From NCBI GenBank assembly GCA_017744515.1, contig JAGIBF010000055.1, positions 1 to 55,413 on the forward strand: 55,413 nt of DNA, given 5' to 3'. The translations under genes were made by a program, and so were the position numbers. This DNA comes from Niastella sp. Its GTDB lineage: Bacteria; Bacteroidota; Bacteroidia; Chitinophagales; Chitinophagaceae. Positions 50,342 through 55,413 of the stretch are shown in pieces; position 1 is the stretch's first letter, and the number at the start of each line of letters is the position of its first letter. The notes beneath the pieces are model-generated. The model was given only the letters and a program-made list of their open reading frames with translations, ran no database searches and was not told the DNA's origin.

Positions 50342-52576
50342 ATGCGTTTCCTGTTGTCCGTTATTATTATAACTGTAGCTATTCCTGCCACTGCCCAACC
50401 ATTCGATCAGCGGCAGGCGGATTCTCTCAAACAGGTGCTGGCCAACAATCCTGCTGACCGCACGCGGGCCGAGACGCTGATACACCTGGCGGAATATCAT
50501 ATCCTGAAGGCTGGTGAACTACAAGCTGATCTCGACAGTGCGGGTGTATGCCTCGCTGCCGCCGAGCAACTGAATAAAACAGTGGGATCGACGGTTCTGG
50601 CGGGCTACCACCTGCTCATGAAAGCATTCATGCTCCGGGAGGGTGGTAAACGAATGGAGGGCCAGGCAGCCACGGAGCAATCTATTCCCCTGCTTCAAAA
50701 AAGTAATGACCAGCGCCTGCTGGGCCGGGCTTATTATGAGCTGCAGGGGTATTATAGCTATGAAGACACTGCACAATGCCGGAAACGCATATTGCTGACG
50801 GCGCTTTCGGTGAAGGCTTTCCGCGCGGCCGGTGCAAAAGAGCAGGAAGGGAATGCGCTCAAGATGCAAGGTGATCTGCATGCTTTGCTGGATGAATTTG
50901 CTGCTTCGAATGCCTGTCTTGAACAGGCGCTGGCCGTGTATCACGAAATTGGCTATCAGCGGTTGCAGGGTGTGTACGAGCTGCTGGGGCGAAATTGTTT
51001 TATAGTAACCGACTACCGTTGTTCGTTCCACTATGCTTTGCTGGCGCTGAAGGCCGCTCGGGCTACCAATGATTCGAGTACACAACTTGCCACTATCCAC
51101 AACCTGCTTGGCATTCACTACCGCAGGGCTGGCCGAACGCAACTCGCCATCGAGGAGTACAAGGCCGGGCTGGCCGTTTCCTTACAACACAAGGATACTT
51201 CCAATGCGCTGCAGCTGGCTTATATGCTGTGCGCAAGTTACCTCAGCATCAAACAACCCCACGAGGCGCTCGACGTATTGGATCGTCTTCCTTCCGGGTA
51301 TGCCAACACTTCCTATGGCTATATCACCGCCACCTTCAGCATTGTGCGCCTGCGCAGTCATGTAATGGACCAACAGTTCAATCGTGCTCACACTTATGCC
51401 GTGATCCTTGAAAAGCTACTTGAACAAAAGACGCTGACCGCCGACTGGACCCATATCGTGTATATTGAACTGGCATGGTATTACCTGGAAGTGCATGAGA
51501 CCGGGAAAGCGCGCCTGTACCTGAACAAGAGCCTACACCTGCCTTTACCTCCGGGAGGAGGAAGCCCCGGATTTGGCTCGCGCCTTGAAGTCACTTACAA
51601 GATCGATTCTGCGGAAAGGAATTATCAGGCTGCATTTTATAGTTTGCTTACTTACAAAATGTACAATGATTCTATATTCACGGAGGCAAAGACCCGGCAG
51701 TTCCAGCAGCTGGACATCGAGTATGAAACTTCCAAAAAGGCGGATTCCATTTCCCTGCTGACGCAAAAGAACCTTCTACAGACTGCCAATCTTCGCCAGG
51801 CCAATCTTATCCGAAATATTACCATTGCCGGTATCGTACTGGCGCTTGCCGTGCTTGGTTTGCTGTACCGGCAATACATGGTGAAGCTGCAAAACAACCG
51901 GGCGATGGCCGTGAAGAATGAGCGGCTGGAGCATCTCGTGAATGAAAAGGAATGGCTACTTCAGGAGGTGAACCACCGGGTGAAGAACAACCTGCAGACG
52001 GTGGTGAGCCTGCTGGAAATGCAATCGGACTCGCTGAGTGAAGATGTGCAGCTTGCGCTGCAAACGAGTCAAAACCGTGTGTATGCTACTTCGCTGCTTT
52101 ATCAAAAGCTTTACCGGAACGACAACGTGTCGAGCGTGAATATGAAAGTGTATCTCTCGGAACTTGTGGAGCATCTGCAGGATGCGCTGGGCAGTACTGC
52201 TGCTGTAGCTATTGTACTGGATATAGAGCCTGTTGAACTGGACGTATCGCAGGGGGTGCCATTGGGCCTGATGGTGAATGAACTCATCACCAATTGTTTC
52301 AAGTATGCCTTCAATGGAACGATCGCACACCCGGAAATCGTTGTCGGCTTTACTATCGTGGAAGATGTGGCTCATCTTGTGATCAAGGACAATGGGGTGG
52401 GTTTTGCCGGGCCGGATGAAGATAATTTCGGTCACGGGCTGCGGCTGGTGAAAGGGCTGGCCGAAAATATCGGGGGTAAGGTGACGATCATTTCCCATCA
52501 GGGCACTACTATACAGATACGATTCAACCCGAAAGGTGCGCTTGTATCAGATATGCAGCATATGGTGGCTTTGTAG
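50342..52576 (+). CDS. TPR-containing HisKA_2-type histidine kinase, copy 1
   Basis: 744 residues. A signal peptide ending PATAQ is followed by an export-side TPR array (~25-440, helical repeats such as GRAYYELQGYYSYEDTAQCR, reported as AYYELQGYYSYEDTAQC). A coiled segment and a membrane helix follow (492-509, IAGIVLALAVLGLL). The dimerisation/phospho-acceptor box is WLLQEVNHRVKNNLQTVVSL with His545 (HisKA_2 type), then the ATPase with Asn651 in NELITNCFKYAF, G1 DNGVGF (683-688) and G2 GHGLRL. No response regulator is adjacent, so it is an orphan kinase. A second copy begins 47 bp downstream. Confidence 0.93.
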   Translation: MRFLLSVIIITVAIPATAQPFDQRQADSLKQVLANNPADRTRAETLIHLAEYHILKAGELQADLDSAGVCLAAAEQLNKTVGSTVLAGYHLLMKAFMLREGGKRMEGQAATEQSIPLLQKSNDQRLLGRAYYELQGYYSYEDTAQCRKRILLTALSVKAFRAAGAKEQEGNALKMQGDLHALLDEFAASNACLEQALAVYHEIGYQRLQGVYELLGRNCFIVTDYRCSFHYALLALKAARATNDSSTQLATIHNLLGIHYRRAGRTQLAIEEYKAGLAVSLQHKDTSNALQLAYMLCASYLSIKQPHEALDVLDRLPSGYANTSYGYITATFSIVRLRSHVMDQQFNRAHTYAVILEKLLEQKTLTADWTHIVYIELAWYYLEVHETGKARLYLNKSLHLPLPPGGGSPGFGSRLEVTYKIDSAERNYQAAFYSLLTYKMYNDSIFTEAKTRQFQQLDIEYETSKKADSISLLTQKNLLQTANLRQANLIRNITIAGIVLALAVLGLLYRQYMVKLQNNRAMAVKNERLEHLVNEKEWLLQEVNHRVKNNLQTVVSLLEMQSDSLSEDVQLALQTSQNRVYATSLLYQKLYRNDNVSSVNMKVYLSELVEHLQDALGSTAAVAIVLDIEPVELDVSQGVPLGLMVNELITNCFKYAFNGTIAHPEIVVGFTIVEDVAHLVIKDNGVGFAGPDEDNFGHGLRLVKGLAENIGGKVTIISHQGTTIQIRFNPKGALVSDMQHMVAL

Positions 52577-52623
52577 GTACCTATTTGCCTGCGCCTGCAT
52601 GTTTTATGCTTAACTTGCTATTC

Positions 52624-54843
52624 ATGCGGCTCCTGTTGTTCCTTGTTGTCTTCTCTTTGGCTGTTCCTGCTCCTGGCCAATCATTCGACCAGCGGCAGGC
52701 GGATTCGCTCAAACGGGTGCTGGCGAAAGCGAATGACGGCCGTACGCGGGGGGAAACGCTCCTATACCTTGCAGCCTATCATATCCGGAAGACCGGTGAA
52801 ATAAAAAGTGATCTCGACAGTGCCGATGCGTATATGGCTATCGCTGAGCGGTTGAATAAATCCATACAGTCGACAGCGCTGGCTGGTCATCTCCTGTTCA
52901 TAAAAGGGCTCATACTGACGGAGCGTGGTAAAAAAAAGGAAGGCCAGACAGCCGTGGAGCAATCGATCCCTTTGCTGCAAACGAGCAACAGCCAGCGTAT
53001 ACTTGGCATGGCTTATTTCGAGCTGCAGGGTTATTATGATTATTGGGACACGGCACAGTGCCGGAAGCGCATAGGTATCACCGGTCTTTCGGTAAAGGCT
53101 TTTCACGAAGCAGGAGACAAAGTGCTGGAAGGTAATGCGCTGACCATGCAGGGTGATCTTCACTGTATTTTGAACGAATATGCCACCTCGAATGTGTATC
53201 TTGAACAGGCCCTGGCCATCTATAACAGTATAGGGTATCCAAAACTGCAGGGTGTATATGAGCTGCTGGGGCGGAATTGCTATAGCCAGCATGACTATCG
53301 CAGTTCGTTTCAGTATACTTTACTGGCGCTCAAGGCTGCGCAGGCCACTCACGATTCGAGCATGCAACTGGTTACAGTGGATCTCCTGCTTGCCACGCTC
53401 TACCGTAAGGCGGGCCGTTCGGAACTCAGCCTCGGGTATTTTACGGAGGGGCTGGCTATCGCCGTACGGCACAAGGATGCTTCGAATGCGCTGCTGATGG
53501 CGTATGCGCTGTGCCTGAATTACCTCGACCTCCACCAGCCGCGCCAGGCTCTCCAGGTATTGAACAGTCTTCCTGCCGGTTTGCTGGATACTTCGATTGC
53601 CATGGTTAAAGCCAGACTTGGCATGGTGTACATGCGGGCTTACTATGCGGATAAGCAATTTAACCATGCGCACACTTATTCGGTGATTTTGGAAAAATTG
53701 GTCGAGCAGCAGTTGCTGGGCCCTAATTTCGCTACTGTCGTGTATGTGTCGCTGGCCTGGTATCACCTGGAGGAGCATGCTACCGCGCGGGCGCGTTTTT
53801 ATCTCAACAAGAGCCTGGGCATTCCTTTGTCGCCTTCTACCTCTTTATATAACCCGCGCCTCGAAATGATCTACCGGCTCGATTCTGCCGAAGGTAATTA
53901 TAAGGCGGCTTTTTATAGTTTACGTACTTACAAGACGGACGCCGATTCTTTATCGGGGGAAGTAAACAGGCGGCAATTGCAGCAGCTGGATATCGAGTAT
54001 GAAACTTCCAAAAAAGCGGATTCCATTTCTTTGCTCACACAAAAGAACCATCTTCAGCATGCCAACCTGCGGCAGGCAAATCTTATCCGCAACATTACGA
54101 TTGCCGGCATCGTACTGGCGCTGGCCGTTCTTGGCTTGCTGTACCGGCAATACCAACTGAAGTTGCAGAACAATACAATGATGGCGGTTAAAAATGAACG
54201 GCTGGAACATCTCGTGAATGAAAAGGAGTGGTTGCTACAAGAGGTGAACCACCGGGTGAAGAACAACCTGCAGACGGTGGTGAGCCTGCTGGAGATGCAG
54301 TCGGACTCGCTGAGCGATGATGCGCAGGTGGCCCTGCAAACCAGCCAAAACCGGGTTTACGCTACTTCACTGCTTTACCAGAAGCTTTACCGGGGAGACC
54401 ATGTATCGAGTGTGAATATGAAAGTGTATCTCACCGAACTTGTGGAACACCTGAGGGATGCGCTCAGCGGCGCTACTCCGGTGGCTATGGTGCTGCATGT
54501 TGAGCCGGTGGAGCTCGATGTGTCGCAGGGAGTACCTGTGGGCCTCATGGTGAATGAACTGATCACCAATTCATTCAAGTATGCCTTCGATGCAACGATC
54601 GCGCACCCGGCAATCGCTATCAACTTTACTATTGTGGAGGGTGTGGCGCATCTTGTAATCAATGATAATGGGATTGGTTTTACCGACCCTGATGAGAGCC
54701 AATTTGGGCAGGGGTTGAACCTGGTGAAAGGGCTGGCGGAAAATATGGGGGGCGAGGTGGTGATCGTTTTCCATCAGGGCACTTCTGTACAGATACGGTT
54801 CAACCCGAAGGGTTCTCTTGCTATTTCCCCTCTACAGATCTAA
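52624..54843 (+). CDS. TPR-containing HisKA_2-type histidine kinase, copy 2
   Basis: 739 residues from the ATG at 52624 (MRLLLFLVVFSLAVPAPGQS), which aligns with the start of copy 1; the frame is open from 52585. Same order: signal, TPR, membrane helix (IAGIVLALAVLGLLYRQYQ), HNRVKNN-type box, here WLLQEVNHRVKNNLQTVV, and HATPase with NELITNSFKYAF and DNGIGF. The kinase core is almost identical to copy 1 even at silent positions, whereas the TPR sensor has diverged. The C-terminal tail differs (LAISPLQI). Tandem duplication, probably cotranscribed. Confidence 0.93.
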   Translation: MRLLLFLVVFSLAVPAPGQSFDQRQADSLKRVLAKANDGRTRGETLLYLAAYHIRKTGEIKSDLDSADAYMAIAERLNKSIQSTALAGHLLFIKGLILTERGKKKEGQTAVEQSIPLLQTSNSQRILGMAYFELQGYYDYWDTAQCRKRIGITGLSVKAFHEAGDKVLEGNALTMQGDLHCILNEYATSNVYLEQALAIYNSIGYPKLQGVYELLGRNCYSQHDYRSSFQYTLLALKAAQATHDSSMQLVTVDLLLATLYRKAGRSELSLGYFTEGLAIAVRHKDASNALLMAYALCLNYLDLHQPRQALQVLNSLPAGLLDTSIAMVKARLGMVYMRAYYADKQFNHAHTYSVILEKLVEQQLLGPNFATVVYVSLAWYHLEEHATARARFYLNKSLGIPLSPSTSLYNPRLEMIYRLDSAEGNYKAAFYSLRTYKTDADSLSGEVNRRQLQQLDIEYETSKKADSISLLTQKNHLQHANLRQANLIRNITIAGIVLALAVLGLLYRQYQLKLQNNTMMAVKNERLEHLVNEKEWLLQEVNHRVKNNLQTVVSLLEMQSDSLSDDAQVALQTSQNRVYATSLLYQKLYRGDHVSSVNMKVYLTELVEHLRDALSGATPVAMVLHVEPVELDVSQGVPVGLMVNELITNSFKYAFDATIAHPAIAINFTIVEGVAHLVINDNGIGFTDPDESQFGQGLNLVKGLAENMGGEVVIVFHQGTSVQIRFNPKGSLAISPLQI

Positions 54844-54856
54844 CTACTTTAGCTGC

Positions 54857-55413
54857 TTATTTTTGCAGTACCTGTGCGTATAATTTCCGGAAGGTCTCTT
54901 CGTCCAACCTGCCCCAATGGGCAACGAGGTGGTCGCGCAGTTCACGGCTTATCAGCTGTTCTTTATCAGGTTTACCCGTAAAGGTTTTATCGAAGGTATT
55001 GTATAGGACATTCAATTCAGGCAATAGCTCTCCACTGGTGCAATAGCGCATGTATACAGGCGACACAAAGGTGTTCTTATTTTCGGAATGGACACGATAA
55101 TATAAATTCAGTGAATCTGGTTCTGCAGGATCAATTGGTTTCCCATCCACCAGGTATAGGGTATTATCGAGCAGGAGGAACAGGGTATCTTTTGGGGAAG
55201 CGGGCTTGCTGAAGGATAGTCGCTTGTCGATGTCTTGTTGTTTGTACCTGTACGTAATGTAGAAGAACCGATCTGCCGGGTTGACAAACAAGGTGTTATT
55301 CAACGCTATCCTACGCACATCGCAAACCAGCATAGGGGCCTGGGGAGAAAAGGTACGCAGGTAATTTTCAAGGTCGAAGAGGTTGTTGAGTACACCACCG
55401 CGTACTCCGAGGG
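54857..55413 (-). CDS. Partial gene cut by the right edge, unknown
   Basis: The frame stays open to the right edge. The visible C-terminal ~185 residues include GGVLNNLFDLENYLRTFS, reported from the edge side, then NNTLFVNPADRFFYITYRY and PELNVLYNTFDKTFTGKPD, ending with RLDEETFRKLYAQVLQK. It seems to be a beta-rich domain followed by a helical tail; no family is recognised. An internal ATG at 55333 is not the start, because in-frame sequence continues beyond it. It converges on the second histidine kinase gene. Confidence 0.6.
   Translation of the reverse strand, partial: LGVRGGVLNNLFDLENYLRTFSPQAPMLVCDVRRIALNNTLFVNPADRFFYITYRYKQQDIDKRLSFSKPASPKDTLFLLLDNTLYLVDGKPIDPAEPDSLNLYYRVHSENKNTFVSPVYMRYCTSGELLPELNVLYNTFDKTFTGKPDKEQLISRELRDHLVAHWGRLDEETFRKLYAQVLQK

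Overview
The window looks like chromosomal DNA of a Bacteroidota bacterium, most probably family Chitinophagaceae (Chitinophaga/Niastella-like). Signs seen directly are a SusC/SusD pair, many Cys-anchored lipoproteins, carboxypeptidase-regulatory-like N-domains on outer-membrane proteins, two-component-propeller proteins, DUF5686 and DUF4833 type proteins, starts mostly without a strong Shine-Dalgarno, and sphingolipid genes. No rRNA, tRNA, insertion sequence, phage or CRISPR locus was recognised.

Layout. 1-9.8 kb: the tail of an unknown gene with a cluster of perfect hairpins, a DeoR regulator, then SusC, SusD, a DUF4397-like lipoprotein, a clear terminator, and a large MG2/TonB-plug protein. 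9.9-17.1 kb: an SpmA-SpmB fusion with a small lipoprotein, a MacB/FtsX-like double permease, a histidine kinase/response regulator pair and a small secreted protein. 17.2-25.8 kb: a 37-38 bp tandem repeat array, a GH71/99-like lipoprotein, a serine hydrolase, two tandem propeller lipoproteins, two AraC regulators and a DUF7832-like protein.

26.1-37.6 kb is the centrepiece: twelve same-strand genes that overlap or nearly touch. They encode serine palmitoyltransferase, a GNAT-like acyltransferase, an epimerase-type reductase (CerR/KDSR-like), myo-inositol-phosphate synthase, a PgpA-like phosphatase, a GtrA protein, a DUF5686 outer-membrane barrel, a CDP-alcohol phosphatidyltransferase, a DUF4833 protein, a fatty-acid-hydroxylase/sterol-desaturase protein, an AUR1-like PAP2 enzyme and a HAD phosphatase. 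Together they read as one operon for making inositol phosphorylceramide from serine and acyl chains plus glucose-6-phosphate, with likely acyl 2-hydroxylation and candidate transport proteins.

37.7-45.1 kb: a polysaccharide deacetylase, several A+T-rich orphan genes (one DMP19/MORN-like), a sialidase-fold protein, an SMP-30-like propeller whose start codon lies inside a perfect 20-bp hairpin, and a GH5-like glycosidase. 45.5-55.4 kb: a VOC protein, a 1144-residue PVC-type cytochrome/HEAT lipoprotein, an SRPBCC protein, two tandem TPR/HisKA_2 histidine kinases, and a gene cut by the right edge.

Small repeats recur at gene ends. A hairpin with the conserved loop TCGACARGCTC appears at five places with different stems that still pair, either as single copies or, at 17.2-17.5 kb, as an array. 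All domain names come from reading the translated sequence and memory of the families; no database search was run.
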